Assembly (NCBI RefSeq): GCF_030272615.1
Contig: NC_081409.1
Coordinates: 914,437,840-914,501,839, forward strand
Direction: 5' to 3'
DNA: 64,000 bases
Source: Cryptomeria japonica
Lineage: Eukaryota > Streptophyta > Pinopsida > Cupressales > Cupressaceae
A model generated the notes under the pieces. It searched no databases, had not been told where the DNA came from, and saw only the letters and a list, made by a program, of their open reading frames with translations. The translations under genes were made by a program, and so were the position numbers. Of the stretch, positions 20,861-34,424 are shown in pieces. Every line of letters begins with the position of its first letter. Within the stretch, counting starts at the first letter, position 1.

Positions 20861-23007
20861 ATGGGGCAACCATTGCACGAGGGGACAAGTAGCAATCCCA
20901 TGGAAGAATCAGAGGAGTTGTTCGAAGGCGAGAGGGCACTGACAAGGGACTTCACCTGCATCTTACAAGCATCAATTGAAACTTACATACGAAGGGAAGC
21001 CACGGAGGAGGACGTCCCTAAGAGCACCATGTGGAGTGCCCTTGGCGTAAGTCCGGCGGTGAACCGATTGATGAATAACCTGCCTAGCCTGTTGGCACAA
21101 GCATTTCTTGCCCTACAAACTCGCCGAGAGGACACCTACTGTGAGAACCATCGGCAACAAATTTTACAACAATTTGAAGAGAGGAGTCCACGGGAGGAGG
21201 AGGAACGTGATGGAGGCTGCCGAAGAACCTTCCACTCGATAGAACGCAGGAATTGATGCCCGTGACGCTGAACAAAGACAAATCGTGTACCGAAGGGACA
21301 AGAGGAAGACGAGAAAGAGGCAGCAGCAGCGAGGGCACAAGGTTGGAGCAACAAGTCGAAAGAAGGAGACGGCTGAAGAAAATTGTCGAGGAAGGAAGTG
21401 GAGGGAATGGCAATGATGGCTCCACTAGTGAGGGCCAAGTTTTTGTATTGATAGAAACCACTAGGAAGCAGTTGGGGGACCTTTCCCTCACGTTGGAGGA
21501 GATTGGGGACGGGAGTACAGTAGAGCCATACACGCCATTTAGAGGTGATGAGACCAGGAGAGAAAAGGAGACCGAGACCGAGAACAGAGAAGTGGGAGAT
21601 ACCGGTGCGGCCGAAGGTGTCGGGAGGACACAAGGGCACGGTAGTAGAAGCAATTTGTTCGGTTTAGGCTCATCAGATCCTGGTAGCCAGAGTAACTTGG
21701 TGGGACCCAACGTACCAAATTCCGGAGGACCAGTTTCTGGAGGACCAATTTCTGGAGGGCCAGTTTCTGGAGGGTCGAGTTCTGGAGGGCAGAGTGAGCC
21801 AAAGCCAAGGAGCATAATGGCGAACAAGCAGAAGTTGCCTAAATTCACTGGAGACGAGGAGGAAGATCTTGTCCGGCACTGTCGTACATGTGAGACGATC
21901 TAATCGGCCAATGGAGTGACCGACAAAGATGAATGGGTGGTGCAGTTTCCCGCCACCCTACGCGGGGTAGCCATCGATTGGTACTCTGATACAAACAAGA
22001 CGAAGGTAGGTACTTGGGACGAGTCAAAGAAAGCCTTTGAGACATAGTTTCGACTCCTTCGGGACGACAATGAAATCGTCGCCGAAATCTTGTGCACAAA
22101 GCAGGGGAAGAACGAGACAGTACGAGCATACAACCAACGACTCAAAGAACTGCTTGGAAAGATGGATAACCAACCCGCTGACGGATTGAAAAAGCGATGG
22201 TTCGTGGAAAGACTAAGATCCTCCCTCAGGAAGAAGATGAAGATTGTCCCTCCCACCTCGTACGAGGACGCATACAACCGAGCCATGGACCTCGAGAGCG
22301 AAGGCAAGACCTCGAAGAAGAAGGATAAATCATCGGGTGACGATGGTTCCTCTGAGAGCAACAATGACGAGGAATCAAACAAGAAAGTTCACGCTCTACA
22401 AAAGGCCATGCATAGAATGATGAGATAATTCAAAGCAATGAAGGGGAGCAGCAGTAAGAACGAAGGGGACTTGTGGTGTGCAGATTGCAAGGAAGGTCAA
22501 ACTAAGGGTACATGCCCGAAGAAAGCTTTCTGCGACATTTGTCAAGTATTGGGACACTCCACCAAGGAGTGCTCGTACAATATGAAAACAAGAAGCGCCC
22601 AAGTGCTTCTGACTCAGGAGCAACCTTCCACAGCTGCAGCAACTGCTAACCCACAGCAATTGGCCAATACCACAGCATCTTCCGGCGGGTACAAAAACAA
22701 TAGACAAGAAGGAAAAAATAACAACAATAGCAACCACCGAGTGCAGTATGATGCAAAAGGCCGCCCGATGATACAGTGTCGAGCCTGTAATGAATGGGGT
22801 CACTATGCACGCGATTGTCCCAAGGGAGACACCCCTCAGCATATGTGCCAGTGGTGCGGGCCAGGAGATCACGACAACGGGAATTGCCCGAAGTCTGGAA
22901 TAAATTTGTTAACAATTGAAAAGTCCAATGAAAGGGAGACGCTTGCCATCACTAGAGCACAAACGAAGAAGGCTACTTATCCTGAACCCGGTACAAAGAA
23001 GGAATGA
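20861..23007 (+). pseudogene. G gag (broken)
   Basis: The N-terminal part starts at ATG 20861 and changes frame near 21250. From 21253 the frame carries a GGPVS-type 15-bp repeat (21715-21790), a Gag core (KLPKFTGDEEED, then the W-Y-S and YNQRLKELL region) and zinc-knuckle-like motifs: CRACNEWGHYARDC near 22785 and a second set CQWCGPGDHDNGNC. An upstream C-x2-C cluster lies at 22480-22580. In-frame stops are TAA 21901, TAG 22045, TAA 22426 and TGA 23005. The product would be the capsid polyprotein; this copy cannot make it. Confidence 0.85.
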
Positions 23008-23040
23008 GTACGGGCAGCCAAGGCCAATATTGAGCAGGAA

Positions 23041-26000
23041 ATGAGGAAGGAGCCCCGAGAAACCCCGACAAGTACATCTGCTAAATCCGAACAGAACATC
23101 CTTCGACAAGTGTTGCAGACCGAGGTACCCATCAAACTTCAAGACCTCCTAAACACCATGCCCAAATTAAGAGAAGCCATCACTAATGCCATAGAAGTGC
23201 TGATCCATACAGCAACACTTCACACAGAGGTGCCAGTCAACCCCTCGGCTGACCCCATATTGTTGGCGGTGAACAGCGGGAGACACCCGGCAGTGGTGGA
23301 AATGGGGATATTGGGTATGATCCTCATCGACACCATCATAAATGGAGGGTCCAGGGTGAATGTAACCCCTCGGCTGACCCCATATTGTTGGCGGTGAACA
23401 GCGGGAGACACCCGGCAGTGGTGGAAATGGGGATATTGGGTATGATCCTCATCGACACCATCATAAATGGAGGGTCCAGGGTGAATGTACTTCTCGAGGA
23501 GACTTGGCGGAAATTGGGCAAGCCAACACTATGGCCGTTGACCTTCAACTTGGTGGGTGCCGACCAACACGGTATCAAACCCATCGGGACACTCATAGCT
23601 CAACAGGTGACGATCGGCACTCAGCCCTTCGTTCTTGACTTTGTGGTGATCCCCTTGAAGAAAAAGGGCTATGACGCAATCCTTGGAAGAGGCTGGCTGA
23701 TTAAAGCCAAAGTAAACCACAACTGGAAGCAGAACACGCTATCCATGGGGAATGGGGGTCGTAAATTTATCATCAACCTCTGGACACAGATGGTGAGTGA
23801 AGAAATGGCCTCTTCTTCAGATTCGGACTCCGACAGGGATTCCGGGGTGGATGAGAACAAAAAGGAGCCGAACGACGAAGGTGTCCTGGAATTAGAAGAC
23901 TGTTTTGAGAATGAGGTAGGCTCGTTGAATGGGCTATTCCACTGGCAGATGGAGGACTATGAAGTCTTCCATCCTGCGTGCCATATGCTGCAAATTGAAG
24001 GGGAGCCAGGCAAGAAAGATGAGTTCCGGCCAGAATACAGGGAGTATAAGGAGGGAGATGCCAGAGTGAATGACGTTCCGACGTACGAGTTTGCAAAGGA
24101 TAAACCAATGCAGTACGAAGACCCCACTCTGAAGGAGACGAACCTAGGGGATGCTGCAACCCCTCGAAATATCTGGGTGGGAGATGATTGGAATCTCGTG
24201 CTGAAGGCAGCAGCCTTCAAAAATTTTATGGAATACAAGGACGTGTTCGCTTGGACCTACAAAAATCTGAAAGGAGTCCCACTCGAATTGTGTGTCCATC
24301 AGATACCGTTGGTCCCTGGAGCCCAGCCGGTACGAAAGAGGCCGTACCGCATGAATAAAAACTATGCGGCTAAGGTGAACGAAGAAATCGAATGGATTGT
24401 TGGAGGCCGGCATCATATTTCGAGTGGAGACAAGTGAGTGGGTCTCGTTGATCATGATCTCGCTGAAGGAGGCCAACCAAATCCACATCTGCGTGGATTT
24501 TAGGTGCCTCAATGCTGTCACCGTCAAGGATTTGTTCCCTATACCTTTCACAGACAGCATCCCGGAGAAGGTGGTTGGCCATGAAATGTACTCATTTCTG
24601 GGCGGCTTCTCTGGATACAATCAAATTTCGATAGCTGAGGAGGACAAGTTAAAGACCACCTTTGTTGTGGAGGATGGAGTATATGCGTACAACCGAATGC
24701 CATTCGGTTTGTGCAATGCTCCGGCAACATTTTAGAGGATAGTTCTCCACATCTTCGACAAAATGTCTGTGGAAAACTTTAAGGCCTTCTTGGATGACTG
24801 GTCTATTTTTAGTGGCGAAGACACTCACTTGGTGGCACTGTGGGAATGCATGGAGAGATGTCAAAGGGCCAGGCTGACCTTGAATCCAAAGAAATGCAGA
24901 TTTATGGTGCCGCAAGGGAAGCTGTTGGGCCATATTGTTTGCAAGGCTGGATTAAAAACTGATCCATATAACGTACGGGTAATTGTGGAGATGGAGCCAC
25001 CCATTGACGTGACAGGAGTAAAGTCCTTCCTGGGACATATAGGATATTACCGGAAGTTCATTAAGAACTTTGCTCAACTTTCATTCTCATTGGACAAGCT
25101 GACATGAAAGGGCGAACCGTACGTGTGGAGACCGACACGGGGGGAACCATTTGATGAACTCGAGAGGAGATTGGTGGCCGCACCCATTCTGGCCTATCCA
25201 AATTGGGACCGAGAATTCCACGTACATGTGGATGCCTCGAACTATGCCATTGGGGCTACGCTAGCACGGGAAGGAGGACATGGGTTGGACCACCCCATAT
25301 ATTTTGCCAGTCGCTTGCTGTCGAAAGCCGAGAAGAATTATAGTACCACCGAGAGGGAAGCCCTTGGAATGGTCTATGCCATACAAAAATTTCGGCACTA
25401 CTTCCTGGCAACACCTTTCACTTTTTATGTGGATCACCAAGCAATGATGTACCTGGTGAATAAACCCATTATTCAAGGCGGAATAAGCAGGTGGCTACTA
25501 CTCCTTCAAGAGTTCACATTCACAATAATTGTATGGCCAGGTAGGAGCCATGTGATCACGGATCAATTGTCCCAGATTAAGTCAGGAGAGCCACCTGAGG
25601 GAGTCAATGATGACTTTCCTGATGCACATCTGTTCCAAATTGCCGCACTATCTTCGTGGTATGCAAATATCGAGGAATATTTGTCTACTTCTCGGTTCCC
25701 AGCCAATATGTTACCAGGCGAGAGATGGAAATTGGTCCTGAGAAGCAGGACATTCCAGTTGATTAATAGGTTGCTATACAAAATGCGACCCAACCAAGTT
25801 CTCAAAAGGTGTGTGATGGAAGAAGAAATTCCAAGAGTGCTACGGGAAGCACACGAAGGGCCCGCAGGAGGCCACATGGGTCCAGATACCACCGCACGCA
25901 AAGTATTGTTTGTTGGACTATGGTGGCCCACCCTGTATAATGATGTGCGGGAAAGGGTGGTGGGTGATACTTGCCAGAGGGCAGGAAAACCATTGAAGCG

Positions 26001-26967
26001 GGACTTTATGCCCCTCAACCCATCCCATGCCCAAGAACTATTCGAGCGATGGGGTCTAAATTTCATTGGACCATTGAAGGCCAGCCGTGCACAACAGTGT
26101 CAATATATTGTGGTAGCCACTAAATATTTGACAAAGTGGGCAGAGGCACGGGCATTGCCAGATAACTCTACTTTGAGCACTGCAAAGTTCATTTATGAAC
26201 AAATCATTATGAGGTATGGCATCCCTATTCAATTGACAAGTGATCGAGATACGCACTTTGTGAATAACGTAGTTAAGTTGCTCACTACGGAGTTCAAGAT
26301 CTTTCATTCCCTGTCAAGCCTGTACTATCCCAGGGCCAACGGTCAGGCAGAGGCCACTAATAAAATACTGGTATCAGTGATCTATAAATCATGCGGGGTT
26401 GAACAATAAGAATGGGAAGAAAAGCTACCATCTGTACTGTGGGCGTACAGGACTACGTACAAAGTAACAAAAAGGCAGACACCCTTTCAATTGATGTACG
26501 GACAGGAGACCATTGTACCAACAAAGTTCATGGTCCCGAGTCTAAGGATAGCAATTGAGAACCGGCTAGGAAACATGGAAAGCCTGCGGGAGCGACTGTA
26601 CGCGTTGGGCAAGTTGGATGAACGAAGGATGATGGCCCAATGGGCCACCGAAGTTGCCCAACAACGACGAAAATTTTGGCATGATAAGCATATTCGACGC
26701 ATGGAGTTCCGTCCAGGTCGATGGGTGCTGAAGTACAACGGGCGGAATGAGATCAAACCTGGAAAATTCAAAGTCAGATGGCTGGGCCCATATAAAATTC
26801 GCGAAGTAGCTGCAAATGGAGCCATTCAGTTGTCCACATTGGACGACCAACCAATAAAGGAGACGATGAACGGACTGAAATTAAAAGTCTACCACCGCAG
26901 GCAGCAGCGGAATGACCCAATTCGTCCAGAGGCGGGGCCTAGCCACAGACAATTTAAAAAAAGGTAA
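23041..26967 (+). pseudogene. G pol (broken): PR, RT, RNase H, integrase
   Basis: Protease lies around 23260-23770, with NGGS where DGGS/DTGS is expected. RT covers about 24300-25100 with FLDD near 24790. Ty3-type RNase H follows (HVDASNYAIGA, YSTTEREAL, FYVDHQAM). Integrase has a zinc-finger region near 25850-25985 and a core with WGLNFIGP (first catalytic Asp is Asn), TSDRDTHF and NGQAEATNK. The C-terminal region ends at 26967. Breaks are a 125-bp duplication, a frameshift near 24400, and in-frame stops TAG 24733, TGA 25105 and TAA 26407. No second RNase H or chromodomain is seen. Confidence 0.92.
23241..23490 (+). repeat. 125-bp tandem duplication inside the protease
   Basis: 23241-23365 and 23366-23490 are essentially identical. 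As 125 is not a multiple of three, the copy shifts the frame inside the protease active-site region. Near-identity means it arose late, or during this copy's own reverse transcription. Confidence 0.95.
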
Positions 26968-28710
26968 TGATTTTTTAAATCAAATAATCAAAAAATAAAT
27001 AAATGATGGATAACTCACCGTGCGTTCTTATCATTAAAACAGTACGGACACTACATAAGTCGAAGAATCACACATGATGAAATCCGTACGGCCCATGATG
27101 TTCGTACGGCTCCAGAGCAAATAGTACGGTTGTCAAAACAGGAAGACTTTCGTGTGGCCACAACTAAATCAAATTCCGTACGATCAAAGGAAGGTGGAGT
27201 CGGAATCCATACGGTGGCGGGAGAGCAAAGCGAACTCCGTACGGCCGCAGGAGGAGAGGAAGACTGTACAGCCACAGGAGGAACATCGTACGTTCGGCCG
27301 TACTGAGACATCAAATCCGATTTGCAAGGGCCGTACACTAAACCCGTTCGGTCGAGCAATAATTCTGTACAGCATAACAAAGGTCAATAGGAGCAATTGT
27401 TCGTACATTTTGAAGGATGCAATCCGTACACCGACGGCAAATAAAGGAAGAAGACCATACAAAGCAATACAGTGAGCGTGGGAGGTCATACAACGCGTCG
27501 TACAGGGTATAAGGTATACAATAACATGGAGAAGAATATATCCGTGCCTGGCAATCCGTACGACAGGGAGAAGTCGTCGTACAAGGTATAGAATAATGGA
27601 ATTCAAAAGTTTATTAAGTGTTGGTACTGGCAATTAGAACAAATTGATGGAGTTAGGAAAACCAAGACTGGGGAAGATGGACTGGCGAAAACGGTTGCAG
27701 CAGTTAGAGCAATCGTCTAAGTCAGGAAAGATGGGGGAAGCAAGCATGGCAGGTGTTGGGTCCCAAATCAACAGATTGGATAGGTTCTAAGGAAATGCCA
27801 ACTCCTATGCTCAAACCCTCCAATTGACTTAGCCAACTTATAGAGTGAACCTATTTGATTACTAACTCTCTCACTTTAGGCTCTGTAGGACCTAGGTGGG
27901 TATACCTACTCACTAGTTGTTTTCAATGACTAGTGCCTTTTATAGCAGATTAAGTATCTTGATCTGACTTCCTCCTATCTCAGAATGGCATAATTTCCTA
28001 GGATGGAGGTATAGCAGATGAGTTCAAGATTGTTGTTATAGAAACTATTTGATCTTTGTGCTTGAAATTTATATATATACACTATTGCTAACTTATTCTA
28101 GACTTCCTACTCAGCTACTTCTATTACTTTTAATGTGAAAATATGAACTGATGAGTTGTATTTTATAGATGACCAGTGCCTTTCTTTGCTGTTTGGGCCA
28201 CAGAGTCTTTATATTTCTTTAGGACTTATTGTGTAAACTTATGAGACAGTTTTTAAACCCACCCCCTCTCGGTGAGTCTGTCAGTTACTATTTCTTATGA
28301 GCTCTACTTCAATGTCTATATTGTAAAACCGCCTGAATGAATTTAACCCTAACTTTAAGAGACCATCCAAGGAAGAAATACAGGGAACAATTACAATTCG
28401 CAAGTAAATCTTTTTGATCCAATCCTACAATATGAAACACAGAATTTTACTGGAAGAACACAAATAACCTTATCTCCTTTAGATAATATCATAAGCAACT
28501 GCCTGCAGAAAATGGAGTAATCCACAATACATACGCAAAGGAAAAACGACTGATTATATTATATATATTTGCCAAAATAGTACAATGGTAAGCCTGAGGC
28601 TATAATCTACTCCTTTCTCTAATGATTCCCCCATATTACAAAAGTTCCCTCATTTATATGAGAGTATACATTTTCACCAAGCATTGTAGCTTTCATTACA
28701 TAACTATTAA
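26968..28710. other. G spacer, first part rich in GTAC words
   Basis: Between about 27030 and 27600 I count 16 GTAC words, mostly as CCGTACGG, TCGTACGG or CGTACA, at roughly 35-bp intervals; two would be expected. They lie beyond the pol stop, and open frames across them are short on both strands. From 27640 to 28710 I see no gene or repeat. Confidence 0.7.
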
Positions 28711-29355
28711 CTAATCACTTTTGTTAACAAACTGGAAGATAAACAAATTCAGCACCCCTATGTGTTTGATGTACTTGTCATCTTTATACATTATGATATC
28801 ATTGTTTAGCTTTCTCATATCGTTTTCTGTCAGGAAATAATTGGATAGAATATGATTCACATAAGGCGACAAGTCTTTGTCTCGATCCAACTCTGCCACT
28901 GCTCGATTCTTCTCATTAACGAACTCTTGTTTCCACTGCTCTAACGACACCAACTCACCATCACTGTAAAAAGAGGGCACCTTAGGGGTATTCCCATCGT
29001 CCAACCTCTGAAGCTCTCCTCTCAATTGATTTGCAAACTCATCATGGGATTTCAAATAAGCCTCAGCTTCAGCTCTCTTACCTGGATTCATCAAACTGGT
29101 ATCATTCATCATGTCCTGCAACCGTGACCTGAGCCTTTCGTGCTCTTTCAAAGCTTTGGCTGTTCCAGTGTATGTCTTCCAGTAGTGCTTTGCAACCTGC
29201 AACACACTCTTGAATCTATGTTCAATGATCTCATGAATTAACTTGTCCATCTTTTTCTGTATCTTTTCTACTTGCCGAGATGACTTTTCGGCCCTGTTCC
29301 TCCAATATATTGCATCTGTCAAAGAATCCATAGCATCTTTGTCAACACTATATGT
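28711..29355 (-). pseudogene. G antisense accessory gene, 3' part (coiled coil)
   Basis: This is the C-terminal part of the gene that begins at 44104, separated by the R3 insertion. Across the insertion point the frame is unbroken once one CATCC copy is counted. It encodes charged helical sequence (RAEKSSRQVEKIQKKMDKLI, LKEHERLRSRLQDMM) typical of a coiled coil, and stops with TAG at 28711-28713. The gene runs against the element's own transcription. No known family is recognised. Confidence 0.75.
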
Positions 29356-29360
29356 CATCC

Positions 29361-29400
29361 TGTTGTGACCATTTCACACATCGCCCCATTTAAATGGGGA
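29361..29400 (+). repeat. R3 5'-terminal hairpins
   Basis: TGTGACCATTTCACA and, next to it, CCCCATTTAAATGGGG. In R1, R2 and R4 the second reads CCCCATTGCAAATGGGG. The loop varies while the 7-bp stem is kept. Confidence 0.8.
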
Positions 29401-30340
29401 CCCCCTCTTTTTGCTCGTTGTTGCTCGCCTTTCGCTCTGCTTTTTTTAGGGTTTTAGTAGTTTGTCAGTTGTCTGGATTTAGGGTCAAGCCTTAGGGTTC
29501 TGTTGACGTGTATTTTGTACACCATCATACACAGAATAAAATACCTAAGGGTATCTTATCCTCTCTTGAATAAAGCCTCTAACTGCTGAAGATTCGCATG
29601 AAGGATCAGTTAGGATGACTCCAAGGTTCCTTTTGGTAGGGTCTCTACATGTGGACAAGCTCCAGTGGTATGATGTGATTTGCTGGAATCACAAGGGGAC
29701 TTACATTGAACTTCCGATCTGCTTTGCTGGATACAGGCTCTTACTAACTTAGATTAAAAAAAATGGAAAAAGGATAAGGGCGAAGAGAGGATCTAATCCT
29801 AATACTAAGAATGTAGGAGCAATGATTTGATTTCTGATGAAACTCTAACTAGGTCTTGTTTTGACATCAATGGAACATCTACACAAGGCTAGTGCGATCT
29901 TCTAAGGAAGCTTTATGATGTTCAAATCATCACCGCAGGCATAGATACCATCCAAGTTGATGCATATCAATGAAGAAGCGACAAATTGAAATTGAGCTTA
30001 GGCTGAACGATTCCAGTTGACTACGCAAGGCAAGTCTGCAATCAACAAACTGCTAGTAGTATGGATATACGAATTCCATCATCAATCTATCACATTTCGT
30101 CCATTCATCTAATCATCTACCATCTAAGATTGAAGACTCAACAAGAAACCATGCAAATTGCAAGAAAAACGACATATTTCACCATTACTTCAATGAAAAT
30201 GGAGTTTGTTTACAATCAATGGCAACAATTTCTTGCCTTGTCCTCCTATTCTACTCTAATTGCTATTCTATCAACTATATTCTAACTCTTCCAACTATTT
30301 ACAACTCTCTCTAATCATCCTTTACAAATGAAATGTTTGG

Positions 30341-30431
30341 GCTTATATAGTGCCCACAATACAATTTGATGGCTTAGATCAATTCAAGATCAATGGCCAA
30401 GATTTTACAATAAAAACCCTAATTAGGGTTT
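30341..30431 (-). promoter_or_regulatory. R2 inverted telo-box and TATA box
   Basis: AAACCCTAATTAGGGTTT is at 30414-30431 and a TATATAAG box (minus strand) near 30342-30349. The TATA lies about 840 bases from the element's 3' end at 29501. Confidence 0.7.
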
Positions 30432-30895
30432 GTTACAACCATTACATAACATTTAATGTTTGACCAATGATAAAATTGTATTGCTTGGACACATGTCCCT
30501 TTTAGAAAAATTGACCAATGGATAGCCAGGGTAGGTACATCGGAGTTTGTGCCACCTTCCATGAGTTAAGTACATTGAATCTGGACATGCTAAGATGGAC
30601 TTCACTGATTGGAGAAGTGATGACTAGGACGCCACCTCATTTGACACTTGTAACTTGGTAGATATTCAACTTGATGTTGTTGAGAAGCTTGCTTTAAATA
30701 ATCCATCTGGAACTATTTACTTCTTCAACGAGCCCTTTGTTCTAACTCCTTGTGTCCTTGATGTGCAGGAAGATGATGTACCTCGCCTTGGAACGCTGGA
30801 TTGAAAAAGGTCGCCCATGTCCTGGCTAAGACCGTCCTGGCGAAGACCGTCCTGGATCCGGCTTGATTTTCCTTGAAGAGACCTCCATTTGATGC

Positions 30896-31461
30896 CTACA
30901 CAACATTTCAAAATTAGTAACATGATTTTGCAATACATAACATAAATTAGAGAGCAATTTTTTAGGAAACTTAATGATAAGTCCTTTATTAATCATTTCC
31001 TAAAAAAGACTGAGCTAAGGCAAAACAAAATGCCAAAATTCAAAATTAAGGAAATGACGATGAACAATTCAAAATCAAGACAATAACACCAATATCGCCA
31101 TACCTCAGGAGAGAGCTAACTCTAGAATGCAAAATGAGGAATTTGCCTAGGCAAAAATCAAAATTTAAAGCCTTTGACTTGATCTTGAAGGATAATGAAC
31201 GTCCTCTTTATTAATTCGCCACCCTTGGAATCTTTGATGTGTTCTTCAATGTCCTTGGCAAGTTCGCCTAACTTGAAACTTCAAGTTCGCCTCTCCTTTG
31301 GATAGTAGTTTCGCACCACCTTTGATTGAATTCGCTCCTCTTCTTGAATGATAATTTCGCCCTTCCTTTGTATGAAATTCGCTCCTCTTTTGCCTTCTCC
31401 AAGTTGCATATGAGAGATGATAAATGATGATGTGAAAATGAAATAAACACCTTCCTTTATA
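30896..31461 (-). promoter_or_regulatory. R2 upstream promoter and 5'-UTR intron without a long gene
   Basis: On the minus strand TATAAAG (31455-31461) is followed by a donor TGAG|GTATGG at 31103 and an acceptor TTGTGTAG at 30896, bracketing a 208-base intron. Both splice sites match R3. Downstream, R2 has no long open frame, only a short segment with GGACGG repeats that resembles the corresponding part of R4. Confidence 0.6.
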
Positions 31462-31779
31462 GGCGCTCACCTTCATATTGACCTTAGGCCGACTTTTTGC
31501 AAAATATAGCAATTAAAACGATTTTTAAATAAATAATAAAGGCCGACCTCTAAAATACCAAGCGCTCCCTTTTGATTTTTATTAAATTAATAATTAATTA
31601 TTAAATGCCTTTATTTTTAATTAATAAATTTCGATTTTTTACAAAGGCAAAAATAATTAATAAATACATACCATGCGCTATTTAAATGCTTTTAATTAAA
31701 TATCGATTTTTTTTCTAGCATTTAAATAAATTCAAAAAATGTGTTTGAGCGCCAAATTTTGAAGATGAAGGATACGTAC

Positions 31780-33675
31780 CTCATCGCCCTGGTCCCTGAC
31801 TGAGGGACAGGAGCGATCCATTACCTTGGTCATGATCCTTGCATATTTTACGTCCAAGGTGTTCATTTCTACGTTGAATTTGCCATTTTCCTTGGGATCT
31901 TCGAACTTGATTGACTTATCCTTGCGATTGAATGTCCTTTTGTGGTGATATCGCCCTGGTCCTTGTCCAAAGGACAGGAGCGATATGAGTTCCTTGGCTC
32001 ATTTGATAACACTTTTACGTTCAAAACTCTTGCATATCATCTTCAAAAGACACCTTATACCTTGTATGACCTTGCAAAACATTGACTCAACGTGATTTTT
32101 GCATGAATTAGCCAATATATTCAACATCGCTCTGGTCCCTTCCTGAGGGACAGGAGCGAACTTCATGATTTTGAGCTTGTCATTGCCTTTTTCAACTTGC
32201 CATTGTCTTCATTGGGTAAAACGTGGTCCCTTGATCCTCCTCAATCACTTGATGCGTGATAAACTTTCAAAATTCATGCCTTTATGTAAATTTCGCTCTG
32301 GTCCCTCCCTGAGGGACAGGAGTGAACTGGGAATCTTGGTGTAAATTCTTCAATGTTAGCAACCTTTGATACTTTGCGCTTGATTAGGACGCCTTAAAAT
32401 GTCTTCACCACCTTGTATTCGAACTTGGAGTGTCTTGAACTTAAAGGAACGGCATCATACTTATCATATCGCCCTGGTCCCTTGGAGAGGGACAGGAGCG
32501 ATTTTGCTCTTGTGGGCCTCATTTCACTTCATCACCTTCGAAAATTATATTCAACGGATTCGCAATGCCTCCTTTCATTCATTCATGCCTTGAGATCGGT
32601 TGAAATTTGGCGAGAAAATCATCTACAACAAAAATCGTTCTGGTCCCTTCCTGAGGGACAGGAGCGAACTTAAGCATTTTGGTCCTTTGTTGACGTTTGA
32701 TAATCTTCAATTTGTCTTCAACGGGTTCGATTGACCTCCTTTCTTGCCTTCGAACATAAAATTTGCTTGATCTTTGCCCAGATCGTACCTTATGAAGAAT
32801 TTCGCTCTGGTCCTTCAGTGAGGGACAGGAGCGAATTTGACCCTCTAGGCAAAAACTTCATCATTTCATTGTTTTTGATCAAGTCTGGATGCTCTATCAT
32901 GCTTATTTCGTCCTTCACCATGCCTTTGATGTCTCGATTCGTCCAAACAAGGTCAGGAATGGCCTAACTAAGCATTTTCGCTCTGGTCCCTTGGTGAGGG
33001 ACACGAGCGATTCGCCTTGGTCCCTTGGAGAGGGACAGGAGCGCATTTCACTCTGGACCCTTGGAGAAGGACACGAGCGAAATTTGACTTTTCGCACTCT
33101 CGATCAGGACAATTTTAATGGAATATAACATTTAAGTATAAGTTTCTTCTTTCTTATACTTTAAGTTATATTCCATATATACTTTCAGGATGTTTGAGAG
33201 TGGTTTCAGACCTCCAGGAGTTATATTGCAAAATCTAGTTTTTGGAGGTTTTTTCAGTTTCCAGACTTAGTCAAATTTCAGGATCAGGGCATTCCAGACT
33301 TAGCCAAATTTCAGGATCAGGACTTCACTCAAGCCGGACTTGCTATCCTATGTGATCCCCTGGGCGACGCTTCAAGTTATATTCATTTGATAAAATGCAC
33401 CTCTTTGGACCTTTTCACATCGTCAAGACGTTAAAATCTTGCAAGGACAAAGCAAAATTGGATTTGTAGCTCCGGTCCTTCACTGAGGGACAGGAGCGAT
33501 TTTGCTCCTGGAGGCATTTCTGTGCCCATGAAAATCTTCAATTTATATTCAATGGAAAGATCTCGCCTCTCTCCATCACTTCCAACTCGAAATTCATCTT
33601 GACCCTGCAGGAATAGTAAGATATTTGAAAACGAGCTCCCGTCCTTCACTGAGGGACAGGAGCGATTTAGCTCCT
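31780..33675 (-). repeat. R2 palindrome array (about 12 cores)
   Basis: Cores such as TCGCTCTGGTCCCT and AGGGACAGGAGCGA occur near 31784, 31951, 32125, 32290, 32467, 32635, 32803, 32975, 33008, 33047, 33470 and 33638. Most are 165-178 bp apart. The inner stem is GTCCCT/AGGGAC, whereas R1 and R4 have GACCCTT/AAGGGTC. Confidence 0.9.
33120..33174 (-). repeat. R2 long hairpin
   Basis: GGAATATAACATTTAAGTAT on one side pairs with the reverse complement ending ATATTCC, a stem of about 23 bp with a loop of about 10. R4 has the same hairpin at 60264-60320 and R1 a shortened form near 17975-18005. Confidence 0.8.
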
Positions 33676-34424
33676 ACAGGCCAAAATAACATGATTTTAC
33701 ACATTTTATCACTTCACAAGGCGAAAACAAATCATTTGAAATGCCTAGGATCAAAATTCAAAAAAGTCAAAATTTGGTCAAAAATATTCAATTGGACAAA
33801 AAATCACATTTCATCTTCAACACTTAGACAAATTTAAGCTCTGCATCAACATTCCAATTGAAAATTAGACCATTCTGGCGAATTCATTTCATTCAAAATT
33901 TGCATTCTAGAAAAGGAAATTCAAAAAGCTCCCAAAACCGACTGGATTTTGGTCCGAAAAGACGGTAATTAGAACCCTAAGGCTTGACCCTAAATCCAGA
34001 CAACTAACAAACTAACAAAACCCTAGAAAAAGCAAAGCGAAAACGAGCAAAACGAGCAAAAAACATGGGTCCCCATTTGCAATGGGGCGATGTGTGAAAA
34101 CGTCACAACAGGTTCCCGTTTTGACGTTTTCAGGCCAGAGTCCAGTCAGTCTTGAGAGCTTTTTTGAGCTTCCTCTCGCAGGATGCAATTTTGAATAAAG
34201 TGAATTCGCCAGAGGCTAAGTGAGTTGATCTATTTTCAATTGGAATTTTGAATGAAGAGTCTAAATTTGTCTAAGTATGAATGATGAAATTGCGAATTTT
34301 GTCCAATTGAATGATTTTGACCAAATTTTGAGTTTTTTGATATTTGATCCCGGGCATTGGAAATGACTTGCTTTTACCTTGTGAAGTGATTAAAATCCCG
34401 AAATCACGATATTTTGGCCTGTAG

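Larger units (their letters stand above)
29501..34110 (-). mobile_element. R2, short-form R-family element nested in R3 (4610 bp)
   Basis: GGTTC at 29496-29500 and 34111-34115 flanks it, and its ends are TGTTGTGACGTTTTCACA (minus strand, from 34110) and CGTCAACA (29501). It lies in the opposite direction to R3. Its palindrome array is of the same subtype as R3's. Where R3 has a long gene, R2 has only a few hundred bases, although the upstream promoter and UTR intron are conserved. Confidence 0.92.
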
